Source of the DNA: Haloimpatiens sp042688525
GTDB taxonomy: Bacteria > Bacillota > Clostridia > Clostridiales > Clostridiaceae
Assembly (NCBI RefSeq): GCF_042688525.2
Contig: NZ_JBHWAB010000001.1
Location: 186,001-250,000 of the forward strand
Reading direction: 5' to 3'
DNA length: 64,000 bases
Shown: in pieces, positions 53,257-62,166 of the stretch
Layout of the letters: every line of letters starts with the position of its first letter
Position numbering within the stretch: position 1 is the stretch's first letter
Notes under the pieces: model-generated
Databases searched by the model: none
What the model saw: the letters and a program-made list of their open reading frames with translations, nothing else
What the model was told of the DNA's origin: nothing
Position numbers and translations under genes: made by a program

Positions 53257-54648
53257 ATGGAAACAATATTAATTAAAAGTATTTACAGAGAAACAGCAAA
53301 ATATTCTGGAAAAGAAGTAAAAATAGCTGGATGGGTAAGAACAATAAGAGCTTCAAAAGCATTTGGGTTTATAGAGGTAAATGATGGAAGCTTCTTTAAA
53401 AACATACAAGTTGTATTTGAAGAAAATCTAGAAAATTTTAAAGAATTATCAAAACTACCAATTAGTTCATCAATAGAAGTAGAAGGAGAATTGGTAGAGA
53501 CTCCAGGTAGTAAACAGCGTTTTGAAATAAAAGCTAAAAAAATAATTTTAGTAGGTAAGTCAGCATCAGATTATCCGCTTCAAAAGAAAAGACATACTTT
53601 TGAATATTTAAGAAGTATAGCACATTTAAGACCTAGAAGTAATGCTTTTTCAGCTGTATTTAGAGTACGTTCAATAGCTGCTTATGCTATACACAAATTT
53701 TTTCAAGAAAAAGGTTTTGTATATGTGCATACACCAATAATAACAGCTAGTGACTGTGAAGGTGCAGGAGAAATGTTTAGAGTAACTACACTTGATTTGA
53801 ATAACTTGCCAAAGGATAAAAAAGGTGAAATAGATTACAAACAAGATTTCTTTGGAAAACAAGCAAACCTTACAGTAAGTGGTCAATTAGAAGCAGAAAT
53901 ATACGCTCTTGCGTTTAGAAATGTTTATACTTTTGGACCTACATTTAGAGCAGAAAATTCAAATACTGGAAGACATGCATCAGAATTTTGGATGATAGAA
54001 CCAGAAATAGCTTTTGCAGATCTTGCAGATGATATGGATCTTGCAGAAGAAATGGTTAAATATATAATAAAATATGTTATGGAAAATGCACCAGAAGAAA
54101 TTGAATTTTTCAATAAATTTGTTGACAAAGGATTATTTGATAGATTAAAAAATGTTATGAATTCAGATTTTGCTAGAATAACATATACAGAAGCTGTTGA
54201 TTTATTAAATAAAGCGAAGGTAGAATTTAAATATCCAGTTGAATGGGGATGTGACCTTCAAACAGAACATGAAAGATATTTAACAGAACAAGTATATAAT
54301 AAACCTGTATTTGTAACAGATTATCCAAAAGATATAAAAGCATTCTATATGAGAATGAATGAGGATAACAAAACAGTTGCCGCTGCAGATCTTTTAGTTC
54401 CTGGTATAGGGGAAATAATTGGAGGAAGCCAAAGAGAAGAAAGACTTGATGTTTTAGAAGCAAGAATTAAAGAATTAGGACTTGAAAAGGAAGATTATTG
54501 GTGGTATTTAGAATTAAGAAAATATGGAGAAACTAAACATGCTGGATTTGGACTTGGATTTGAAAGAATGATAATGTACTTAACTGGTATGTCAAACATA
54601 AGAGACGTACTACCATTCCCAAGAACTCCAGGTAGTGCAGAATTTTAG
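53257..54648 (+). CDS. asnS: asparaginyl-tRNA synthetase
   Basis: The start at 53257 (METILIKSIYRETAKYSG) follows AAAGGGAGGAC. The longer frame upstream merely translates the T-box. The 463-residue class II enzyme has an OB-fold anticodon domain (GKEVKIAGWVRTIRASK) and motif 2 (FRAENSNTGRHASEFWMIEPE). Motif 3 is in GFGLGFERMIMYLTGM. Controlled by the Asn T-box in front. Confidence 0.97.
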   Translation: METILIKSIYRETAKYSGKEVKIAGWVRTIRASKAFGFIEVNDGSFFKNIQVVFEENLENFKELSKLPISSSIEVEGELVETPGSKQRFEIKAKKIILVGKSASDYPLQKKRHTFEYLRSIAHLRPRSNAFSAVFRVRSIAAYAIHKFFQEKGFVYVHTPIITASDCEGAGEMFRVTTLDLNNLPKDKKGEIDYKQDFFGKQANLTVSGQLEAEIYALAFRNVYTFGPTFRAENSNTGRHASEFWMIEPEIAFADLADDMDLAEEMVKYIIKYVMENAPEEIEFFNKFVDKGLFDRLKNVMNSDFARITYTEAVDLLNKAKVEFKYPVEWGCDLQTEHERYLTEQVYNKPVFVTDYPKDIKAFYMRMNEDNKTVAAADLLVPGIGEIIGGSQREERLDVLEARIKELGLEKEDYWWYLELRKYGETKHAGFGLGFERMIMYLTGMSNIRDVLPFPRTPGSAEF

Positions 54649-54656
54649 TTAGTAAT

Positions 54657-54935
54657 TCAACTTTCGCAGATGAAAAATAGTTGCTGCGGAAAATGATATC
54701 TTGATTAGAAACCTTTCACTTTAAAGATAATGAATAGTTAATAATGAATAATTAATAATTAAGGAAATTTTGCCTTAGGGTAAAATAACTAATATATAAT
54801 TAAAGATTTTTGCTAAAGCAAAAATCAACCTTCATTATTAATTTTTAATTATTAATTCTTAATTGATATTAAATGTTTCTTACGCAAGATATCATTTCCC
54901 TTCGCTAAGCAGTATTTTTTTACTGCGAAAGTGAG
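54657..54935. repeat. long intact MITE copy (about 280 bp)
   Basis: The left end TTCAACTTTCGCAGATGAAA and right end ACTGCGAAAGTGAG enclose the family sequence. This copy carries an extra central block of about 150 bp (TTAATAATTAAGGAAATTTTG and beyond) also found in the IS-interrupted copy at 32788. It starts 9 bp after the asnS stop. Confidence 0.85.
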
Positions 54936-54959
54936 TTGGTAATTATTTAAAAAATGGTG

Positions 54960-54988
54960 TTGACAAAATTCGATTTTGGAACTAAAAT
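54960..54988 (+). promoter_or_regulatory. promoter of the tandem T-box leader
   Basis: TTGACA, a 17-bp spacer and TAAAAT, just after the MITE. Confidence 0.75.
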
Positions 54989-55004
54989 AGGTGTTAAACA
55001 TTAT

Positions 55005-55262
55005 AATTATGATAAAGTGATGAAGGGTAATAGTAAATATTTATGATTTACAGAGAAGAAATTTTAAGCTGAGAGATTTCTAGTCCAATGAGTATTGAAC
55101 CAGACCTGGAGCACCTGAATTGAAATTAAGTACATTCAGGCGGGTAACACCGATATTTATTTTTAAAGAGAATTTGAAATTAGGTCGACTAAATTTTAAA
55201 TTAACTAGGGTGGTAACGCGGATAACTTCGTCCCTTATTATAGGGAACGGAGTTTTTTTATT
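55005..55262 (+). ncRNA. first T-box riboswitch of a tandem pair, Pro specific
   Basis: Stem I includes GCTGAGAGATTTC and the specifier context ATTGAACCAGACC with CCA (Pro) at 55100-55102. The T-box AACTAGGGTGGTAACGCGG starts near 55203. The terminator GGGA-type stem (CGTCCCTTATTATAGGGAACG) plus T-run ends near 55262. It is a complete unit. Confidence 0.9.
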
Positions 55263-55284
55263 TTTTTTAATAATTTCAAAACAC

Positions 55285-55546
55285 AATAAAGTGATAAAGT
55301 GATGAAGGGTAATAGTAAATATTTATGATTCACAGAGAGGAAATTTTAAGCTGAGAGATTTCTAATCCAATAAGTATTGAACCAGACCTGGAGTACCTGA
55401 ATTGAAATTAAGTATATTCAGGCGGGTAATACCGATATTTATTTTTAAAGAGAATTTAAAATTATATGATTAAAATTTTAAATTAACTAGGGTGGTAACG
55501 CGGATAACTTCGTCCCTTATTATAGGGAACGAGGTTTTTTATTTTT
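55285..55546 (+). ncRNA. second T-box riboswitch of a tandem pair, Pro specific
   Basis: Nearly the same sequence as the first unit. The specifier CCA is at 55382-55384, the T-box AACTAGGGTGGTAACGCGG near 55486, with the same terminator stem and T-run. Both units must be anti-terminated for the symporter to be transcribed. Confidence 0.9.
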
Positions 55547-55574
55547 GTTTAAAATAATCAAAGGAGGAATAACA

Positions 55575-57059
55575 GTGAGTAGTAGTGTAGTTATTAGTAT
55601 AGTATTTATTATATATTTATTTTTAATGTTATTAATAGGATTTATATATTATAAAAAAACAGAAAATTTATCTGAATACATTTTAGGAGGTAGAAATTTA
55701 AATAGTTGGGTAACAGCAATGAGTTCTCAAGCTTCAGATATGAGTGGATGGTTACTTATGGGATTGCCAGGATATGCTTATTTAAGTGGAGTAGAAGCTA
55801 TATGGATAGCAGTGGGACTTGGTTTAGGAACATATATTAACTGGAAAATAGTAGCCAAACGTTTGAGAAAATATACAGAAATAGCAGGGAACTCTATAAC
55901 ATTATCAGCATATTTTCAAAATAGATTTAAAGATAAATCAAAAGTTCTAAGAATAGTTTCCGCATTGATAATATTAGTGTTTTTTACTATATATACTTCT
56001 TCAGGACTTGTGGCAGGAGGAAAGTTATTCAATACAGTATTTGGAATACCATATATTTATGCATTAACAATTGGAACTGTAGTTGTTATTTCATATACAT
56101 TTTTAGGTGGATTCATGGCAGTATGTTGGACAGACTTAGTTCAAGGTATATTAATGTTTTTTGCAATAACTATTGTACCTATTACTGCAATAAGAGTAAT
56201 AGGGGGATATGGTTCAGTAATGGATAAAGTAACATCAATAAATTCAAATTTATTAAATATATTTACAAACTATAAAGGTGAGTCATTATCTTTGATTGCT
56301 ATTATTTCATTATTAGCGTGGGGATTAGGATACTTTGGGCAACCTCATATATTAACTAGATTTATGGCTATTAGATCATCTAAACAAATTGATAAAGCAC
56401 GAAGAATAGCTATGAGTTGGGTTGTAATATCTCTTACTGCAGCAGTAATTATAGGAATTGTTGGAAGAGTTTATTTAAAACAAAATTTACAAGGAAGTGC
56501 TTCAGAAAAAGTGTTTATGATTATGGTAAATAATATGTTTCCTTCATTTATAGCAGGAATTTTATTAGCAGCTATTCTTGCGGCTGTTATGAGTACAGCC
56601 GATTCACAACTTTTAGTTACAGCTTCAGCGTTGACAGAAGATATATATAAATCAGTATTTAAACCTCATGCTTCTCAAAAAGAATTGGTATGGATTAGTA
56701 GAGGAACGGTTATAGCAGTAGCAATTGTAGCATATTTATTGGCGTTAAATCCAGAAAGCTCAGTATTGGCATTAGTTGCGTATGCGTGGGCTGGATTTGG
56801 AGCTGGATTTGGACCAGTAGTACTTTTATCAATATTTTGGAAAAGAATGACAAGAAATGGTGCGCTTGCAGGAATGATTACAGGAGGAATAACAGTTATT
56901 TTATGGAAGAACCTACATGGAGGTATTTTTGAGTTATATGAGATAGTGCCAGGAATGATAGTATCAAGTATTGCTATAATAATTATTAGTTTATTAGGTG
57001 AAAAACCTTCAAAAGAAGTACTAGATGAATTTAACAGTGTTGAAACAAGTAATATTTAG
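55575..57059 (+). CDS. putP: PutP-type sodium/proline symporter
   Basis: A GTG start at 55575 is set by AAAGGAGGAATAACA. The 494-residue SSS-family protein has about 13 helices. It carries SEYILGGRNLNSWVTAMSSQ with ASDMSGWLLMGLPG (helix 2, typical of PutP), then GWGLGYFGQPH-like AWGLGYFGQPHILTRFMAIR and ILAAVMSTADSQLL. It imports proline with sodium. The two Pro T-boxes in front support the substrate. Proline is a Stickland acceptor in clostridia. Confidence 0.93.
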   Translation: MSSSVVISIVFIIYLFLMLLIGFIYYKKTENLSEYILGGRNLNSWVTAMSSQASDMSGWLLMGLPGYAYLSGVEAIWIAVGLGLGTYINWKIVAKRLRKYTEIAGNSITLSAYFQNRFKDKSKVLRIVSALIILVFFTIYTSSGLVAGGKLFNTVFGIPYIYALTIGTVVVISYTFLGGFMAVCWTDLVQGILMFFAITIVPITAIRVIGGYGSVMDKVTSINSNLLNIFTNYKGESLSLIAIISLLAWGLGYFGQPHILTRFMAIRSSKQIDKARRIAMSWVVISLTAAVIIGIVGRVYLKQNLQGSASEKVFMIMVNNMFPSFIAGILLAAILAAVMSTADSQLLVTASALTEDIYKSVFKPHASQKELVWISRGTVIAVAIVAYLLALNPESSVLALVAYAWAGFGAGFGPVVLLSIFWKRMTRNGALAGMITGGITVILWKNLHGGIFELYEIVPGMIVSSIAIIIISLLGEKPSKEVLDEFNSVETSNI

Positions 57060-57067
57060 AAACATAT

Positions 57068-57112
57068 AATAAATGCTGCAGCTGAATTAGATTAACCAGC
57101 TGCAGCATTCAA
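57068..57112. terminator. bidirectional terminator-like hairpin after putP
   Basis: AATGCTGCAGCTG and CAGCTGCAGCATT form a 13-bp GC-rich stem. Confidence 0.8.
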
Positions 57113-57129
57113 TTTAAATATTTGCTTAT

Positions 57130-57186
57130 TCAACTTTCACAGTAAAAAATACTGTTTAGCGATTATTTTTATGTGCGAAAGTTGAA
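57130..57186. repeat. minimal MITE copy (57 bp)
   Basis: TCAACTTTCACAG at the left and GTGCGAAAGTTGAA at the right are inverted ends, with ACTGTTTAGCGA of the family inside. It lies between two convergent genes. Confidence 0.75.
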
Positions 57187-57202
57187 TTACTTATTTTATA
57201 TT

Positions 57203-58027
57203 TTAATTTTTACACATAATTTTTTTAAAGATACTCTTAACAAAAGATACTATTAAATAGGTAGTTACGGTTAGAATAATAATTGATGCTCCAGATGGTA
57301 TATGAAAATTATAAGAAATCCACAGACCAAAAAGGCAAAAAAACATTCCTAAAAATATAGATATAATCATTATATTTTTTAAATTAAAAGAAAATTGTTT
57401 TGCAATAGCAGGAGGTACTGTTAAAAGTGCTATGATTAATATTATTCCAACAACTCTAATAAGTACAACTACAGTAAGAGCTATAAGTATAAATAATAAA
57501 TATTCTAGTAAAGAGGTATTAATTCCTAATGATGAACAAAATTCTTCATCAAATAAATAAGATTTAAATACATTAAATAGTGATAAAATTGTAAATACAA
57601 CTATAAAATCTAATACCATCATTGTTTTTATATCAATAGATGAGACAGTTAAAATATCTCCAAATAAATAGGATGACATATCAGGAGGATAGCTTGGAGT
57701 AAAAGATATAAATAATATTCCAAGAGCCATACCCATAGACCAAAACATACCAATTAAAGTATCAGAATTAGTACCTGTTTTCCTTTTTATAGTGGTAATT
57801 CCCAGAGCAGATAAAACAGAAAAAATAAGAGCACCTATTATAGGCTCTATACCTAAAAAATATCCTAGACCTACTCCTCCAAAAGCTGTATGAGCAATTC
57901 CTCCACTCATCATAACTAGTTTTTTTTCAATAATTATTGTTCCAATTATTCCACAAGCAATACTTGCAAGTATTGCACTAGTTACAGCATGTTGAAGAAA
58001 GGTATATTTTAATATTGTATGAATCAT
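57203..58027 (-). CDS. znuB: metal (zinc/manganese) ABC transporter permease
   Basis: The start at 58027 (MIHTILKYTFLQHAV) follows AAGGAGTGA. The 274-residue permease has eight to nine helices of the ABC-3 family. Typical segments are MSGGIAHTAFGGVGLGYFLG and VRVVGIILIIALLTVPPAIA. Third gene of a binding protein-ATPase-permease operon, 5 bp after the ATPase gene. Zinc is favoured over manganese by the operator and family trend only. Confidence 0.88.
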   Translation of the reverse strand: MIHTILKYTFLQHAVTSAILASIACGIIGTIIIEKKLVMMSGGIAHTAFGGVGLGYFLGIEPIIGALIFSVLSALGITTIKRKTGTNSDTLIGMFWSMGMALGILFISFTPSYPPDMSSYLFGDILTVSSIDIKTMMVLDFIVVFTILSLFNVFKSYLFDEEFCSSLGINTSLLEYLLFILIALTVVVLIRVVGIILIIALLTVPPAIAKQFSFNLKNIMIISIFLGMFFCLFGLWISYNFHIPSGASIIILTVTTYLIVSFVKSIFKKIMCKN

Positions 58028-58032
58028 AAAAA

Positions 58033-58791
58033 TCACTCCTTGTGAGTTTCCAAAATACCAGTAGGTATTTTATAAGTTATTGGATTTATAGAATATCCAT
58101 AAATATGTTCAATCATTTTATCATTTGATTCAGGATTGCCGTGATAATATAATTGCTTGTTTAAACATGCGATAGAATTAACATAGGAAGATATATCATT
58201 AATATCATGGCTTACAATTATTATAGTTTTTGTTTTGTTTAAGTCTTTTAAAATGGAATAAATTTGAGACTTAGAATTAACATCTAAGCTTGCAGTAGGT
58301 TCATCTAGTATTAATATTTTAGGATTTACTGCTAATGCTCGAGCAATTAAAACTCTTTGTAATTGTCCACCTGAAAGTTGACCTATTTGCCTGTTTTTAA
58401 ATTCATATAAATTTAATTGTTTAAGTATATTGGATACAAATTTTCTATTTTCTTTTGTATAAGTATGGAAAAAGTTTTTAGTATTATTTAAAGTTCCACA
58501 TAAAACAGTATCTAAAACGCTAATAGGAAATTTTTTATCAAATTTTGAAAATTGGGGAACATAGCCAATTGTATTTTTGCATTTTTTTAAATCTTTACCC
58601 ATAATTTTTATAGAACCTTTTGAAGGCTTTACAAGACCTAATAAATTTTTTAACAAAGTACTTTTTCCACCACCATTAGGACCTAATATAGCTAAAAAAT
58701 CTTTTTCCTTAACAGTTAAATTAATATTAGATAAAGCACATACGTTATCGTAGTATGTGCTTAAATTTTTTATCACAATTACATTTTTCAT
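58033..58791 (-). CDS. znuC: metal ABC transporter ATP-binding protein
   Basis: The 252-residue ATPase has Walker A GPNGGGKSTLLKNL, signature LSGGQLQRVLIARAL, Walker B ILILDEPTASLD and switch His in IIIVSHDIND. It powers the neighbouring permease. It lies 15 bp downstream of the binding-protein gene. Confidence 0.93.
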   Translation of the reverse strand: MKNVIVIKNLSTYYDNVCALSNINLTVKEKDFLAILGPNGGGKSTLLKNLLGLVKPSKGSIKIMGKDLKKCKNTIGYVPQFSKFDKKFPISVLDTVLCGTLNNTKNFFHTYTKENRKFVSNILKQLNLYEFKNRQIGQLSGGQLQRVLIARALAVNPKILILDEPTASLDVNSKSQIYSILKDLNKTKTIIIVSHDINDISSYVNSIACLNKQLYYHGNPESNDKMIEHIYGYSINPITYKIPTGILETHKE

Positions 58792-58806
58792 ATATAATCA
58801 CTCTCT

Positions 58807-59691
58807 TTACTTTATAGTTTTAGAAAAAGTATGGGCTATTTTTTTCATATTTTCTATATAATTTCCATCAAGAGGATTAACTTTTTCTGTTTCACCATTT
58901 ATAGATTCAGCAAAAGCACTACATTGTTTACTATCTACTTCTGCTTGATAGAAAATAACTTTTATATTATTTTGCTTAGCTTTATTTATTAAATTTTGCA
59001 TATCCTGAGGAGTAGCTTCTTTACCGTTTTGTTCTAATGTAAGCATGTTTAGACCGTAATCATCAGCAAAATATCCTAAAGAAGGATGATAAATTATAAA
59101 TGTTTTGTTTACAACATTGTTTAAAGTAGTTTTAATATTTTTATCGAGTGTATTTAAGTTTTTAATATAAGCTTTTGCGTTTTTACTATAAATATCTTTA
59201 TTTTGAGGATCAATATTAGAAAGTTCATCTTTAATTGAATTAATCATAATTTCTACCCGTTTTGGTGATAACCAAATATGAGGATCACGTCCACCAGAAG
59301 TAAATTTTCGATCTTTGTAAGTTCCTGATACTTTTTTAGATAAATCTATAATTTTTAAATTTTTATTGAAATCTTTAGCTTTTGGTAATATATTATCTTT
59401 TTCAGTGGGGACACCTATTGTGAAATATATCGAAGCATCACTAAAATCTTCTAATAGTTCTGGCGTAGGTTGATAATTTGTTGGGCTTTTTCCAGGAGGA
59501 ATCATAGTAACGATGTCTACTAAATTACCAGCAACAGCTTTCACAAAAGTTTCCTCTGGTACAATTGAAACAGCAATAACAGGTTTAGAGTTTTTATCTT
59601 TATACGATGTAGATGTTGAATTGCTGCATCCTGTTAAGATAATGCACCAAGTTAATGAAATTAATAAAAATATCTTTAAAGGTTTTGTCAT
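58807..59691 (-). CDS. znuA: zinc/manganese-type solute-binding lipoprotein
   Basis: The start at 59691 (MTKPLKIFLL) follows GGAGGTATAAT; the longer frame crosses the operator. The lipobox is in IILTGCSNST. The 294-residue cluster A-I binding protein has metal His residues in GRDPHIWLSPKR and IIYHPSLGYFADDYGL. No His-rich loop is present. It delivers metal to the permease below. First gene of the operon. Confidence 0.9.
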   Translation of the reverse strand: MTKPLKIFLLISLTWCIILTGCSNSTSTSYKDKNSKPVIAVSIVPEETFVKAVAGNLVDIVTMIPPGKSPTNYQPTPELLEDFSDASIYFTIGVPTEKDNILPKAKDFNKNLKIIDLSKKVSGTYKDRKFTSGGRDPHIWLSPKRVEIMINSIKDELSNIDPQNKDIYSKNAKAYIKNLNTLDKNIKTTLNNVVNKTFIIYHPSLGYFADDYGLNMLTLEQNGKEATPQDMQNLINKAKQNNIKVIFYQAEVDSKQCSAFAESINGETEKVNPLDGNYIENMKKIAHTFSKTIK

Positions 59692-59714
59692 ATTATACCT
59701 CCATAAAAAATAAA

Positions 59715-59739
59715 GTAAATGCAAATTATTTGCATTTAC
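59715..59739. promoter_or_regulatory. Zur/Fur-like operator palindrome
   Basis: A perfect 25-bp inverted repeat: GTAAATGCAAA, TTA centre, TTTGCATTTAC. It sits between the -10-like region (minus strand, near 59745) and the binding-protein ribosome site. Its length and symmetry fit a Fur-family regulator. Zur is the likely one given the transporter type (inference). Confidence 0.7.
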
Positions 59740-59847
59740 ATTTTATATTTAAGTATATGATTTGTCAACAAAAATATGATATAAATCAATTATTTGTTAG
59801 TATATCCAGTTTATTATTATTAATTCTTTTAGATAAGATAATAATAC

Positions 59848-59895
59848 AAAAACAAGAGTTCCATTGCATATTATCAATAGAACTCTTGTTTTATA
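59848..59895 (+). terminator. hairpin in the gap upstream of the metal transporter
   Basis: ACAAGAGTTC and GAACTCTTGT form a 10-bp stem followed by TTTATATTG. It may end an unseen plus-strand transcript or the glutamine synthetase mRNA from the other side. No gene is visible here. Confidence 0.6.
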
Positions 59896-59902
59896 TTGTT
59901 AG

Positions 59903-59958
59903 ATGTTTCAGAGCAATGTGTCATTTCTCGCAGTCACTGTATTTCATCTGACAAAGTT
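59903..59958. repeat. decayed MITE remnant
   Basis: CATTTCTCGCAGTCACTGTA, then TTTCATCTG and CAAAGTTGAG match one end of the family. The other end is absent. Confidence 0.5.
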
Positions 59959-59961
59959 GAG

Positions 59962-61857
59962 TTAGATATCTAATAGATTTTTTTCATAGATAGAATACAA
60001 TTCTCTAAGGTTATCTATTTTAGAATCTAATTCTATTTGTAAGTTAGATACTTCTGAAAAGTCTTTAGAATCACTAGCTTTTTTTATTTTTGTAAATAAA
60101 CTTTTCTTATTATGAGTATCTTTCATTATATATTTTCTAATGTCATTTATTTTTATCCAATAAGATAAATCTAAATCAACTGCTACATCATCTAAGTGAA
60201 GTTTTTTACAATTACGAACTTCTTTTATGTAATTATTTATAACTCTGCAGTTAATTTCTGTAGTCCATCTAGTAAGGGCGCCCATTTTGAATCCATTAAT
60301 TAATTGGTTAGTAAATACATTCCCTTTTTTTAGAATTTCAACTTTTTCAGGATATTTTTCTAAAGCAACTATATTGTCATAAACAGTAGTAGGAGCTTTA
60401 CCAAAATATTTACATCTTTCTTCATCTGTATATTCTTCAAATACGTCTTTTTCACTTCTATACATTCTGAATTTTTCAAGATAACCTGTTTCTTCACCGT
60501 ATTTTTTTGAAAGTTCTTTTAAGAGATCGTCCTCATTTTTTCCATTTATTATACCATAACTAATACCATCAATCATACTCATGCACATAGCAGAAATACA
60601 TAGATAAGTATTAGTATGAGGATTTGGTGATCTAAGTTCAAATCTAGTAGATAGTGGATTTTCTAAATCTCTTATAAGTCCTAGAAGTATTGTTCTATTT
60701 CTAGAAGGAACTTCTACTGTATGTCCAAGAGATGTAACAATACATACAGGAGCCTCAAAACCTGGTTTTAATCTTTTTAAAGAATTATTTGTTGAAGAAA
60801 CAAATGGATTAATTATTTCATAATTTTTTAGTATTCCCATTATAGAACCATATCCAATTATACTTAGGAAATGTTTCTTTGGAGCTGTAAATAAATTAAT
60901 TATTTTTCCTTGTTTAGTTTTTAAAGTTATACTTATATGAGTATGCTCCCCACTACCAGCTACACCATCAATTGGTTTAGCCATAAAAGTAACATCTAAA
61001 CCACTTAGTCTAAATAATTCTCTTACTAAATTTTTAATGAATATTTCATTATCAGCAGTTTGTAGAGCATTTGAATATTTCCAATCAATCTCTAACTGTT
61101 CCATTATATGTGTTAAATTTCCAGATTCACCTATTTTAGCTTTAACTCCACCAACTTCTTTATGACCCATCTCAGGTTCGAAGCCGTATTTTTCCATATA
61201 TATTAGTAATTGTTCAAGACAAGTTCTTACTGAACCTCTAGTTTTTGTCCAATATTGTTCTCGAAGTACTTGTGAAGTTGAAAGTTCTTCCACATGAGCT
61301 TCATCGTTAGGAGTTTTTACCCAAAATTCTAATTCTGTAGCTGAAGTTATGGAAATATCATCTATATCTTCATATTTTATATCAAAATTTGAAAGAGAAT
61401 CAGGATATTTCTTGAATAATTCTAAAAGAGTGGACTTAAAGTAGGTTACGGAATTTTTTAAGATAGAACGAGAACATACAGGTTTATTATCATGATAAAG
61501 AAAACAAGGAATTCTGAGTGTACCAACAGGAAGGTGAGTTTTAGTATCTATATGTTCAAAGTTATAGTCAATAAACCAATTAGTGTCAATATCAGCTATC
61601 ATATCTACTTTAGCGTTATTTAATGATGCTATTCCTGGAAGTACAACCGAAGAACCGTCTGTTTGAACAGCACCTTTTAAGAAGTTAGAAATATCGTCTA
61701 AAAAAACAGAGACAGGAATTTTTTCGTCAGTATCATTACCTGATAAATCAACCCCTACAAAAGATACAAATTTTATTTCAGTATGTGAAGATAAAATTTC
61801 TTTAAGCTTTTCTTCGGAATGTTCATTTTTTGAAACCGTATAAATTAGTTCATTCAT
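59962..61857 (-). CDS. glnA: glutamine synthetase, long clostridial form
   Basis: The 631-residue product is longer than GlnA type I (about 450). Glutamine synthetase motifs are clear: TSATELEFWVK (metal Glu), EVGGVKAKIG, MAKPIDGVAGSGEHTHIS, and NNSLKRLKPGFEAPVCI followed by SRNRTILLGL. A C-terminal helical extension of about 100 residues ends it. It should make glutamine from glutamate and ammonia. The exact subtype, and whether it acts on another amine, is not certain. Confidence 0.85.
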   Translation of the reverse strand: MNELIYTVSKNEHSEEKLKEILSSHTEIKFVSFVGVDLSGNDTDEKIPVSVFLDDISNFLKGAVQTDGSSVVLPGIASLNNAKVDMIADIDTNWFIDYNFEHIDTKTHLPVGTLRIPCFLYHDNKPVCSRSILKNSVTYFKSTLLELFKKYPDSLSNFDIKYEDIDDISITSATELEFWVKTPNDEAHVEELSTSQVLREQYWTKTRGSVRTCLEQLLIYMEKYGFEPEMGHKEVGGVKAKIGESGNLTHIMEQLEIDWKYSNALQTADNEIFIKNLVRELFRLSGLDVTFMAKPIDGVAGSGEHTHISITLKTKQGKIINLFTAPKKHFLSIIGYGSIMGILKNYEIINPFVSSTNNSLKRLKPGFEAPVCIVTSLGHTVEVPSRNRTILLGLIRDLENPLSTRFELRSPNPHTNTYLCISAMCMSMIDGISYGIINGKNEDDLLKELSKKYGEETGYLEKFRMYRSEKDVFEEYTDEERCKYFGKAPTTVYDNIVALEKYPEKVEILKKGNVFTNQLINGFKMGALTRWTTEINCRVINNYIKEVRNCKKLHLDDVAVDLDLSYWIKINDIRKYIMKDTHNKKSLFTKIKKASDSKDFSEVSNLQIELDSKIDNLRELYSIYEKNLLDI

Positions 61858-62166
61858 ACAACGACCCCCTATGACGTAATAATATGTTCAAAATTCTACA
61901 TCAAATTAATAAAATTGTCAATCAAATTGAAAGACTTGCATAAATAAATTTCATATATAGTTATTACTGTAATATTGCAATGATTTAAGTGCTTAAGGTA
62001 TATTATAACCAATTTTCGCTGAATTTTTCATTTATATTTAAGTTGTAATAATAGTATTGAATTTGTTAAAATATTTTAAGGATATAGAGATTTTGTTTTA
62101 AAATACTAATAAAGAGTTTTTATTAATAAGTAATTTCCAACAAGTTAGTGTAAGGTGGTGTACAAA
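61858..62166. other. divergent promoter region between glnA and murI
   Basis: About 310 bp, AT-rich. No riboswitch, hairpin or reading frame stands out. It must hold the two divergent promoters. Confidence 0.5.

Noticed and set aside
32788..57186. CRISPR array
   Set aside because: The repeats are dispersed, palindromic and have IS-like ends. There are no regular spacers and no cas genes.
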